From: Abiotrophia sp965245735 | GTDB taxonomy: Bacteria; Bacillota; Bacilli; Lactobacillales; Aerococcaceae | Assembly (NCBI GenBank): GCA_965245735.1 | Contig: CBDFAX010000016.1 | Coordinates: 1 to 44,926 of the forward strand | Length of the DNA: 44,926 nucleotides | Direction of reading: 5' to 3' | Part shown: positions 1-7,034 of the stretch, in pieces | Layout of the letters: every line of letters begins with the position of its first letter | Numbering within the stretch: position 1 is the first letter of the stretch | Notes under the pieces: generated by a model | Told to the model about the DNA's origin: nothing | Seen by the model: the letters and a program-made list of their open reading frames with translations, nothing else | Database searches by the model: none | Made by a program: the position numbers and the translations under genes

Positions 1-1513
1 TCTTATAGTCCAGGGCCGAGAAGGAATCGTCGAAGATATAGATATCAGGACGCTTGACTACGGCACGGGCAATAGACAAGCGTTGCTTCTGACCCCCAGA
101 CAGGTTGCTGCCGCCCTCTTCCAGGAAGGCTTCATAGCGTTCTGACCGGCTATGAATAAATTCCCGCGCCTGGGAGATATCGCTGGCCTTCTCCAACTCG
201 CCTTCGCTGGCATTCCATTTGCCATAGCGCAAGTTATCACCGATGGTCCCGGTAAAGAGCAAGGACTTCTGCGGGATAAAACCAATCTTCTGGCGCAAGG
301 CCTGGAGGTTGTAGTCGCGGACATCGACGCCATCCACCAGGATTTTCCCTAGGGTGACATCATAGAAGCGCGGAATGAGCTGCACCAGAGAGGACTTACC
401 ACTCCCGGTCGACCCGATAAAGGCAATGGTCTGGCCAGGCTTAACTTCAAAGCTAATATTATGAAGAACCGGACTCTCCGTCTCACCTGGATAGGCAAAG
501 GTCACATTCTCGAAGCTTAGATAACCTCGCGTTTCCGTCTCAGCTACTCCGTTCGGATTTGGATCAATAGAAATCGGTAGATCCATGACTTCCTGCAGCC
601 GGGCTGCCGATACGGCCGTCCGCGGATACATCATGAAGAGGTTGGCGAAGAGCATGAAGGAGAAGAGAGCATGGAAGGCATACTCTACAAAGGCTACCAG
701 GTTCCCCACTTGGAGCGAACCCTGAGCGATTGGCTCCAAGGCAAACCAAACAATGGCCACAATCATCCAAATCAAGATATGGACGAAGAGCGGGTTGGCC
801 CAGCCCATTAATTTGAAGAGACGGGCTGAGGTCTCGGTATAGGATTGGTTTTGCTCATTGAAGCGTTCCTCTTGGAAATCCTCGCGCGCAAAGGCCCGAA
901 TGACCCGCAAACCGGATAGGTTCTCGCGGGCATACTGGTTAATCTTATCTAGCGTCTTCTGCTGTTGCTTAGATAGGGGCGTCGACCTTCTGGCCAAAAA
1001 CCAGATGGAAATGGCTAGCGGTGGCACCGCCAATAAAATCAACCAAGCCAGGGACGGGCTGGTTACCAGAATCATGACCATGGAAGATGCTATCATAAAG
1101 GGGGTAATCATCCCCAGACGCAGACTTTGGTCGGCAAACTGCATGAGCGCGAAGGCATCCGAAGTTATCCGGGTTACCAAACTGGAAATCCCAATCTGCT
1201 CATATTCATGGTGGGAGAACTGCTGGATTTTGTCATAGAGATCATTACGCATCTCCCGAATCATCTCGGTCGTCAGCTTGCTGGCGGTGTAGGAGAGCAA
1301 GATACGCCCTGCCACCCCGGCCAGAATCACTAGGAACATGATGACAGACCAGTAATAGAGTCGGCTGACATCGTGAGGCAGGATGGCTTCGTCTACCATC
1401 CGAGCCAGGATGGTTGGCAGGCCCAAGTTAACTAAGACAAAGAAAAAAGCCCCTAAGAAATCTAGAAACAAGAGCTTGGGATGCTTGCGTAAATAACGCC
1501 AAATGTACTGCAT
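1..1513 (-). CDS. ABC exporter half-transporter (membrane + ATPase), C-terminus outside window
   Basis: Half-transporter of the multidrug/peptide ABC exporter class: an N-terminal six-helix membrane domain (about residues 1-310) followed by a nucleotide-binding domain. The gene runs off the left edge, so the last part of the ATPase is missing and no stop codon is seen. Visible ATPase motifs are Walker A GSTGSGKSS (near residue 367), Q-loop IGFIPQ, signature LSGGQ (near 472) and Walker B ending IFDD followed by SFSALD. The residue after the Walker B aspartate is Asp instead of the catalytic Glu. In heterodimeric exporters (LmrCD, BmrCD, TM287/288) this marks the subunit that contributes the degenerate site, so a partner gene probably lies just beyond the left edge. 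The ATG at 1513 has a strong AAGGAGG seven bases upstream. The substrate cannot be told from the sequence. Confidence 0.9.
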   Translation of the reverse strand, partial: MQYIWRYLRKHPKLLFLDFLGAFFFVLVNLGLPTILARMVDEAILPHDVSRLYYWSVIMFLVILAGVAGRILLSYTASKLTTEMIREMRNDLYDKIQQFSHHEYEQIGISSLVTRITSDAFALMQFADQSLRLGMITPFMIASSMVMILVTSPSLAWLILLAVPPLAISIWFLARRSTPLSKQQQKTLDKINQYARENLSGLRVIRAFAREDFQEERFNEQNQSYTETSARLFKLMGWANPLFVHILIWMIVAIVWFALEPIAQGSLQVGNLVAFVEYAFHALFSFMLFANLFMMYPRTAVSAARLQEVMDLPISIDPNPNGVAETETRGYLSFENVTFAYPGETESPVLHNISFEVKPGQTIAFIGSTGSGKSSLVQLIPRFYDVTLGKILVDGVDVRDYNLQALRQKIGFIPQKSLLFTGTIGDNLRYGKWNASEGELEKASDISQAREFIHSRSERYEAFLEEGGSNLSGGQKQRLSIARAVVKRPDIYIFDDSFSALDYK

Positions 1514-1608
1514 ATAGAACCTCCTTTTTGTTCTTGATTAGTTGAGAGTCAAAAAATAGAGGCATCGACCGACCGGCCCTGCCTCCATTTATCTGCTTAA
1601 TCCGCTTC

Positions 1609-1962
1609 TTATAAAGCTTTCTTAGCTTGTTCTACTAAAGCAGTGAATGCTGCTGCATCGTGAACTGCTAAGTCAGCCAACATTTTACGGTTCACTTCAA
1701 CGCCAGCTTTTTTCAAGCCGTTCATTAAGACGCTGTAGCTGATCCCGTTCATACGAGCTGCCGCGTTGATACGGGTAATCCATAAACGACGGAAGTCACG
1801 TTTTTTCTGACGACGGTCACGGTAAGCATACATGTAAGATTTCATTACTTGTTGCTTAGCGGTCTTGAATAAGAGATGTTTGGCACCGTAGTAACCTTTA
1901 GCTAATTTTAATGTACGTTTACGACGTTGACGGGTAACGTATCCACCTTTAACACGTGGCAT
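1609..1962 (-). CDS. rplT: 50S ribosomal protein L20
   Basis: Large-subunit ribosomal protein L20, 117 residues, the normal length. It starts MPRVKGG and has the typical basic N-terminal extension followed by a globular domain with the RRLWITRINAAAR segment. L20 binds 23S rRNA early in 50S assembly. In Firmicutes it also represses its own operon by binding the mRNA leader, and here it is the last gene of infC-rpmI-rplT, the classic order. The gap to rpmI is 30 bases. I see no strong terminator between its stop and the ABC transporter gene that follows on the same strand, so some read-through is possible. Confidence 0.98.
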   Translation of the reverse strand: MPRVKGGYVTRQRRKRTLKLAKGYYGAKHLLFKTAKQQVMKSYMYAYRDRRQKKRDFRRLWITRINAAARMNGISYSVLMNGLKKAGVEVNRKMLADLAVHDAAAFTALVEQAKKAL

Positions 1963-1992
1963 AGTAAATTCCTCCTTGGTTCTTCTCTAGTA

Positions 1993-2190
1993 TTATAATT
2001 GCGAAATTTGTTGTTTAATACGTTTGTAGTCTGAATTAGATACTAAGTCAGCTTGACGTAATTGACGACGTTGTTTCTTAGTTTTACCATGGAAACGGTG
2101 GCTAGTGAAAGCGTGTGAACGTTTCAATTTACCTGAACCAGTCTTCTTAACGCGTTTTGCTAAACCGCGGTGTGTTTTTTGTTTTGGCAT
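1993..2190 (-). CDS. rpmI: 50S ribosomal protein L35
   Basis: Large-subunit ribosomal protein L35, 65 residues, full length. It is very basic, begins MPKQKTHRGLAKR and carries the family-typical KRSHAFTSHRF segment. It sits between infC (22-base gap) and rplT (30-base gap), so it is cotranscribed with both. Start ATG at 2190 has a GGAGGAATTCCC-type ribosome binding site. Confidence 0.98.
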   Translation of the reverse strand: MPKQKTHRGLAKRVKKTGSGKLKRSHAFTSHRFHGKTKKQRRQLRQADLVSNSDYKRIKQQISQL

Positions 2191-2212
2191 GGGAATTCCT
2201 CCTATAAAAAGA

Positions 2213-2740
2213 TTAGTCTTGTTGCGCCGCTTGGGCTAATGGGGCTAGCACGATGAACATGCTGCGACCTTCCATTTTTGGTCGAGCTTCAACCGTTGAC
2301 ACATGGCTTGTGTCATCAATGAAGTCTTCCAATACGTCTTGACCCAATTCCTTGTGGGTGATGGCCCGCCCGCGGAAACGAATGCTGGCTTTGACCTTGT
2401 CACCATGTTCGAGGAACTTGATGGCCTGGCGTAATTTGGTTTGGTAATCATGGTCTTCGATACCAGGAGAAAGACGAACTTCTTTGACGGTTACAATCTT
2501 CTGATTCTTCCGTTGTTCCTTTTCCTTCTTCTGCATCTCATAACGGTATTTACCGTAGTCCATAATCCGAGCAACAGGTGGCTTGGCATTTGGTGAGACA
2601 AGTACTAGGTCAAGTCCGAAAGATTCTGCAATAGTGAGCGCATCATTAAGTGATTTGACTCCGATTTGTTCACCATTGTCTCCAATCACACGTAATTCAC
2701 GTGCGCGGATATCTTCGTTAATGATCATTTCTTTAACGAT
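2213..2740 (-). CDS. infC: Translation initiation factor IF-3, probable AUC start codon
   Basis: IF-3 keeps the 30S and 50S subunits apart and proofreads initiator tRNA and start codon. The N domain begins IINEDIRARELRVI; the C domain follows the lysine-rich linker (MQKKEKEQRKNQK). The first ATG (2728) is about 20 bases from the only good Shine-Dalgarno, GGAGGTGG at about 2748-2755. An in-frame ATC at 2738-2740, eight bases from that site, gives I(M)-V-K-E-M-I-I-N and a 175-residue protein, the usual family length. infC normally uses AUU, AUC or AUA, which IF-3 itself discriminates against, giving autoregulation. I therefore place the start at 2740. It is the first gene of infC-rpmI-rplT. Confidence 0.93.
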   Translation of the reverse strand: MVKEMIINEDIRARELRVIGDNGEQIGVKSLNDALTIAESFGLDLVLVSPNAKPPVARIMDYGKYRYEMQKKEKEQRKNQKIVTVKEVRLSPGIEDHDYQTKLRQAIKFLEHGDKVKASIRFRGRAITHKELGQDVLEDFIDDTSHVSTVEARPKMEGRSMFIVLAPLAQAAQQD

Positions 2741-2914
2741 GGTAGTCCACCTCCAGTTAGATTTCGAGCCTTACAAGAAAAAAACTAGCTTGTGTACACA
2801 AACTAGCCGCTACTTATCCCCGCACCGAGGCGCAAAGGAAATTCTCTATCGGCCAAGCACCTAAGGGGATTGGCGAGAAACGGCTGGTTTCTACTTGTTT
2901 TACTCAACTACGAT
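2741..2914 (-). promoter_or_regulatory. infC operon leader (L20 leader type)
   Basis: About 170 bases of untranslated leader separate the promoter from infC. It contains several GC-rich inverted segments and ends in a terminator-like hairpin (2778-2806) shortly before the infC Shine-Dalgarno. Position, length and layout match the Firmicutes L20 leader, in which L20 binding favours the terminator. I did not verify the L20-binding fold base by base. Confidence 0.75.
2778..2806 (-). terminator. Attenuator in infC leader
   Basis: On the minus strand CTAGTTTGTG pairs with CACAAGCTAG (one G-U pair) around a very short loop and is followed by seven T's. It lies inside the leader, 38 bases before the infC start, so it is an attenuator and not an end-of-gene terminator. 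Confidence 0.8.
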
Positions 2915-2943
2915 AGTATAGCACAGCTTAGACCGGGATGCAA
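2915..2943 (-). promoter_or_regulatory. infC operon promoter
   Basis: Minus-strand -35 TTGCAT (2938-2943), a 17-base spacer and -10 TATACT (2915-2920) preceded by TGC, an extended -10. It sits immediately left of the first hairpin-repeat cluster. Confidence 0.75.
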
Positions 2944-3041
2944 GGGGGAATTTTTTGTTTTTGCTGGTCGCTTAGTTAGGTTGTGGGGCGTTGGCGCGTG
3001 ACTTTTCGGAGCTTTTGGATAGGTTGCTGTACTTTTTTGGG

Positions 3042-3299
3042 CAGCCAGTGGTCCACAACTTTTCCTGGCTTTTGGCTCATTATCGACACTTTCCCAGGTA
3101 GCTAGTGGTCCACTCGACGGAGTGGACCACTGGCTCACGACTTTTCCTAGCTTTTGACCCGGTTTCGGCTCTTTCCCAGGTAGCTAGTGGTCCACTTTGA
3201 AGAGTGGACCACTGGCTCAAGGCTTTTCGGAGCTTTTGACCCCTTTTCGGCGCTTTCCCAGGCAGCTAGTGGTCCACTCGACAGAGTGGACCACTGGCT
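3042..3299. repeat. Tandem hairpin-repeat cluster 1 (three full units, one half unit)
   Basis: Three 36-base inverted repeats lie at 3100-3135, 3182-3217 and 3264-3299, an exact 82-base period. Each is AGCTAGTGGTCCACT, a six-base loop, then AGTGGACCACTGGCT, giving a 15-bp stem with one G-U pair. The loops differ (CGACGG, TTGAAG, CGACAG). The 46-base segments between them are alike, with the pattern CACGACTTTTC..AGCTTTTGAC followed by a TTTCCCAGG block. A decayed unit at 3042-3056 has kept only the left arm. The cluster lies between the divergent infC and nrdD promoters. No T-tract follows the stems. The same family recurs at 11491-11919 and 30463-30725. No coding potential is credible here. 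From 3300 to 3454 I see nothing further. Confidence 0.92.
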
Positions 3300-3454
3300 C
3301 ACGCCACACTAGATCTTGCGAAACTTTGGCCTAGTTTTGGCTGTCAAAGTTGCCTTGTCTAGACCGGGCATTGGCACAGTTTAGCCAAGCTGTTTTGGCT
3401 ATGGAGCAGGCGCCAACCCAGTTAGCACCCCAACACCTCAAGATCCATACAGAA

Positions 3455-3502
3455 ACACTACATATAGTTGTGGAACAAGTTTATAAACACTATATATAGT
3501 GT
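3455..3502 (+). promoter_or_regulatory. Two NrdR boxes overlapping the nrdD promoter
   Basis: Box 1 (3455-3470, ACACTACATATAGTTG) and box 2 (3487-3502, ACACTATATATAGTGT, a perfect palindrome) are 32 bases apart, three helical turns, as expected for cooperative NrdR binding. A promoter fits over them: -35 TTGTGG (3468-3473) in box 1, a 17-base spacer, and -10 TATATA (3491-3496) inside box 2. This predicts repression of nrdD-nrdG by NrdR when dATP is high. An alternative TTGACT-N17-TAGCAT (3511-3539) would start transcription at the Shine-Dalgarno and is less likely. Confidence 0.9.
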
Positions 3503-3558
3503 AAAGTCTATTGACTTCACACCTAGACTAGGGTAGCATAGGCTTTGAGGTGATAAGT

Positions 3559-5470
3559 ATGAATCCACAAATTAGAGCGGCCCAAGATATTCAAGCTGCA
3601 GTTGACCGCCTGCACCAACAGGAGTCAAGTATTGTTAACGAGAATGCCAACAAGGACTGCCAAGTCTACAACACCCAACGAGACTTGACTGCCAGGCATC
3701 GTTGCTAAAGCCATCGGCATTGGCATGTTGCCGGAAGCAGTCGCCCTAGCCCATTTGAACGGCGACTTGCACTATCATGATTTAGACTACCATCCCTACC
3801 AGCCTATGACCAACTGCTGCCTGATTGATTTCAAGACCATGTTCAAGCTCGGTTTCAAGATTGGCAATGCAGAAGTCGATTCCCCTAAATCCATTCAGAC
3901 CGCCACCGCCCAAATGGCGCAGATTATTGCCAACGTGGCGTCTAGTCAGTACGGGGGCTGTAGCGCCGACCGTATTGATGAGGTGCTGGCGCCTTACGCC
4001 CAGCTCAACTACGAGAAGCATCTCAAGCTGGCGGAAGATTGGATTCCCGACACCACCCAACACCATGACTTTGCTACGGCCCGGACTAAGAAAGACATCT
4101 ATGACGCCATGCAAAGTCTGGAGTACGAGATTAACACCCTCTACACCTCTCAGGGCCAGACGCCCTTTACCACCTTGGGCTTCGGCCTGGGGACTTCCTG
4201 GATTGAACGCGAAATTCAGCGCGCCATCCTTAAGGTTCGTCTGGGCGGTATTGGCAAAGAGAAAAGAACGGCTATCTTCCCTAAGCTAGTCTTCTCCCTT
4301 AAGCGTGGCGTCAACCTGGCTCCCAAAGACCCCAACTACGACATCAAGGAGCTAGCCGTCCGTTGCGCCACCAAGCGCATGTATCCCGACGTCCTCATGT
4401 ATGACAAGCTAGTCGAGCTGACTGGTAGCTTCAAGGCGCCCATGGGCTGCCGCTCCTTCCTGCAGGGTTGGTGGGACGAGCACGGTCAGGAAATCAACGC
4501 TGGCCGTATGAACCTGGGCGTGGTGACCCTTAACCTGCCCCGGATTGCCCTCGAGAGCCAAACTCTGGATGAGTTCTGGCAACAGCTAGAAGGCAAATTA
4601 GAGATAGCCCGTCAGGCCCTCTGCTACCGCATCGAGCGGGTCAAGAAGGCCAAGCCGTACAATGCCCCTATCCTCTATCAACACGGGGCTTTCGGTCGCA
4701 AGTTGAGTCGCGATGGCAAGGTCGATGACCTCTTCCGCGACAAACGGGCCACTATCTCCCTGGGCTATATCGGTCTCTATGAAGTGGCTACCCGCTTCTT
4801 CGGTCCCGACTGGGAGACGGATCAAGATGCCAAGGCCTTTACGATCGACATTGTCAAAAAGCTCTACCAGCACACCCAAGACTGGGGCAATCAATACGGC
4901 TATCACTTCTCCGTCTACGCCACGCCAAGTGAGAGCCTGACCGATCGCTTCTGTCGTCTGGATTTAGAGCGCTTTGGCTCGGTGCCCGATATCACTGATA
5001 AGGGCTACTATATGAATAGCTTCCACTACGATGTCCGCAAGAAGCCAACGCCTTTTGAGAAGATTGATTTTGAAGCGGCCTACCCGCCTTATTCTTCAGG
5101 CGGCTTCATCCACTACTGCGAGTACCCTAATATGGTTCAGAATCCTAAGGCTCTGGAAGCTGTCTGGGACTTTGCCTATGACCGGGTCGGCTATCTGGGC
5201 ACCAATACACCGATTGATAAATGTTTTGAATGTGGCTACGAAGGGGACTTTAACCCGACCGAACGGGGCTTCGAGTGTCCTTACTGCAAGAACCGCAATC
5301 CCGAGACCTGCGACGTGGTCAAGCGGACCTGTGGTTACCTGGGCAACCCTCAGGCTAGACCCATGGTAGCGGGCCGCCACAAGGAAATCGTGGCCCGGCA
5401 AAAACACTTGACCATCCGCATTAAGTCCTCCGACAAAGACCCGGACCCAGCTGACGACAAGGAGGTCTAG
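3559..5470 (+). pseudogene. nrdD: Anaerobic (class III) ribonucleotide reductase large subunit, frameshifted and lacking ATP-cone
   Basis: NrdD reduces ribonucleoside triphosphates to dNTPs without oxygen, using a glycyl radical. The start ATG at 3559 follows GAGG at 3547-3550. It encodes MNPQIRAAQDIQAAV and then the family motif NENANKD, but the frame breaks at about 3694, where one extra A turns the expected TAGIVAKAIG into TARHRC-stop. Removing that base joins the long frame, which runs openly to 5470. That part has NCCLIDFK, PKSIQTATAQ, YGGCSADRIDE, GCRSF, the zinc ligands CFECG and CPYC, and the glycyl radical site RTCGYLGNPQARP. The protein also starts directly at the catalytic domain: the roughly 100-120 N-terminal residues that hold the ATP-cone in E. 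coli and streptococcal NrdD are absent. An in-frame TAG at 3529 and the NrdR boxes exclude a longer start. An internal ATG at 3725 would give 581 residues but lose NENANKD. The long intact frame and intact nrdG suggest a recent lesion or a sequencing error. Confidence 0.88.
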
Positions 5471-5472
5471 TC

Positions 5473-6006
5473 ATGGCCATTCCTGAGACGACTACCAAGG
5501 TGGCCGACTACAAGCCCTATAACTTCGTGGACGGCGAAGGCGTTCGTTGCAGCCTCTATGTCAGTGGCTGCCACTTCGCCTGCCCGGGTTGCTACAACAA
5601 GGTGGCCCAGAACTTCAACTACGGCACTCCCTACACAGAGGAACTTAAGGAAAGAATCCTGTCCGACCTAGGCGCCAGCTACTGTCAAGGCCTGACCCTA
5701 CTGGGCGGCGAACCCTTTCTCCATACGGCAGTCCTGATTGACCTCTGCCAGGAAGTCAGACGGCGCTATGGCCACAGCAAGGATATCTGGTCCTGGACAG
5801 GCTATGACTGGGAGGAACTCATGCAGGAGACGCCGGACAAGTTGGAACTCCTGTCCTATGTCGATATTCTAGTCGACGGTCGTTTCATTCAAGAACAGTT
5901 AGACCTGACCCTGCAATTCCGGGGTAGCCGCAACCAGCGCATCATCGACGTCCCCAAGTCCCTGGCGACCGGTCAAGTCGTCATCTGGGATAAGTTAATC
6001 CGCTAA
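5473..6006 (+). CDS. nrdG: Anaerobic ribonucleotide reductase activating protein (radical SAM)
   Basis: NrdG uses a 4Fe-4S cluster and S-adenosylmethionine to form the glycyl radical on NrdD. The radical-SAM cysteines C33, C37 and C40 lie in CHFACPGC, preceded by the FVDGEGVR entry; GGEP (TLLGGEPF) is the usual SAM-binding stretch. The length of 177 residues is normal. The start ATG is two bases after the nrdD stop and its Shine-Dalgarno AAGGAGGT lies inside the last nrdD codons, so the two are translationally linked. The gene is intact although nrdD upstream is frameshifted. Confidence 0.96.
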   Translation: MAIPETTTKVADYKPYNFVDGEGVRCSLYVSGCHFACPGCYNKVAQNFNYGTPYTEELKERILSDLGASYCQGLTLLGGEPFLHTAVLIDLCQEVRRRYGHSKDIWSWTGYDWEELMQETPDKLELLSYVDILVDGRFIQEQLDLTLQFRGSRNQRIIDVPKSLATGQVVIWDKLIR

Positions 6007-6024
6007 ACACTAGACGATTTTTTG

Positions 6025-6074
6025 AAAGCACCCCATAAGTTGGATTTTGATTGTCCAACTTATGGGGTGCTTTT
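6025..6074. terminator. Bidirectional terminator after nrdG
   Basis: A 19-bp stem, AAAGCACCCCATAAGTTGG paired with its complement at 6055-6074, is flanked by A's on the left and T's on the right. It ends the nrdDG transcript and could also stop transcription from the methyltransferase side. Confidence 0.9.
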
Positions 6075-6142
6075 CATTTGATTGACTCTTTCTCAAGTCC
6101 TTATCTTCCATTATAGAAACTGGGATTTTTTAACCCTTAATA

Positions 6143-6907
6143 TTATAGTTTAATGCAGAGTGTAGCGATGTAGTCATTTCCATAATGTGATAATCTATTT
6201 CTTTTATCACATGATTCATAAAAATCGATCATAGCGAGACCATTTTTAAGTTGTCCTCTAATTTGACTTTCTAAGGTATGGCTAAATTCATAGCCATACT
6301 CTGGATCTATGGTTATTTTGCCTTCCGCTTCAAGCTCTTTTGAATTAAAAGGTAGTGCAAACTTCAAAAGCAATTCCTCATCGGGTTTGTCCCATACAAC
6401 GTCCGCATCATACATGTAGATCCAAGGATTCATAAATCCGACCATTAAGAGTCCACCCTTTTTCAATACTCGAGCGGCTTCTTTGTACATATTTTCTAAA
6501 TCTTCTATATAGACATTTGAAACCGGGTTAAAAATAATATCAAAAGTTTCATCCTCAAATGGAAATGGTTTGGTCATATCGCCTTGAAGCGTCTTGATTT
6601 CTAAACCTTCTCTTTTAGCAACCATCTCGTCTCTTTGTAATTGTGATTTAGAGAAATCCATGATGGTAACATCATAACCTTTTACAGCAAAAACTGGACC
6701 CTGCTGGCCACCACCACAAGCTAAACCTAATATCTTTTTCCCCTTGGCTTTTTCAAACCATTCTGTCGGAACTTTTTTCCCAACAGTTAAGGCAACAGAA
6801 ATTGGATTATTTCTAGCTTCTTCTAATTCTTCATGTGTCAATGGCTCAGTATAGGCATTATTTACATTATTCCATCGATCTTCATTTAATTCTATATAAT
6901 TGTTCAT
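6143..6907 (-). CDS. Class I SAM-dependent methyltransferase, substrate unknown
   Basis: 254-residue soluble methyltransferase with a Rossmann fold. Motif I is ILGLACGGGQQGP (near residue 60), the acidic residue after beta-2 is VTIMDFS, motif II GDMTKPFPFEDETFDIIF, and the post-motif segment EAARVLKKGGLLMVGF. This is the Methyltransf_11/UbiE-like arrangement; nothing in it fixes the substrate. Start ATG at 6907 has GAGGAG nine bases upstream. The gene is visibly more AT-rich than its neighbours (many AAA, ATT and GAA codons) and stands alone between two unrelated units, which suggests acquisition by transfer. Confidence 0.85.
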   Translation of the reverse strand: MNNYIELNEDRWNNVNNAYTEPLTHEELEEARNNPISVALTVGKKVPTEWFEKAKGKKILGLACGGGQQGPVFAVKGYDVTIMDFSKSQLQRDEMVAKREGLEIKTLQGDMTKPFPFEDETFDIIFNPVSNVYIEDLENMYKEAARVLKKGGLLMVGFMNPWIYMYDADVVWDKPDEELLLKFALPFNSKELEAEGKITIDPEYGYEFSHTLESQIRGQLKNGLAMIDFYESCDKRNRLSHYGNDYIATLCIKL

Positions 6908-7034
6908 CTTATGATCTCCTCGTTATTTTGTACTATTTCGACTTAAGCATTAGATCCTTTTCCCCTGTCTATAGATCACGCCTGTTCAATTCATATTCTG
7001 CAAGCCTGGCTAGTCCATCGCTTTTTTAATTATC

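Noticed and set aside
2908..3138. 76-codon minus-strand frame through the repeat cluster
   Set aside because: It consists of repeat sequence, lacks a ribosome binding site and overlaps the infC promoter.
3100..3299. CRISPR-like array (regular palindromic repeats)
   Set aside because: The segments between the hairpins are nearly identical to one another, where CRISPR spacers would be unique, the repeats carry variable loops, and no cas gene is nearby. The same holds at 11491-11769.
3511..3539. TTGACT-N17-TAGCAT as the nrdD promoter
   Set aside because: Transcription would begin at or in the Shine-Dalgarno. The promoter overlapping the NrdR boxes fits better.
3725..5470. nrdD as a normal 581-residue gene starting at 3725
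   Set aside because: This start has no ribosome binding site and omits the invariant NENANKD segment encoded upstream in the other frame. The real start is at 3559 with a frameshift.
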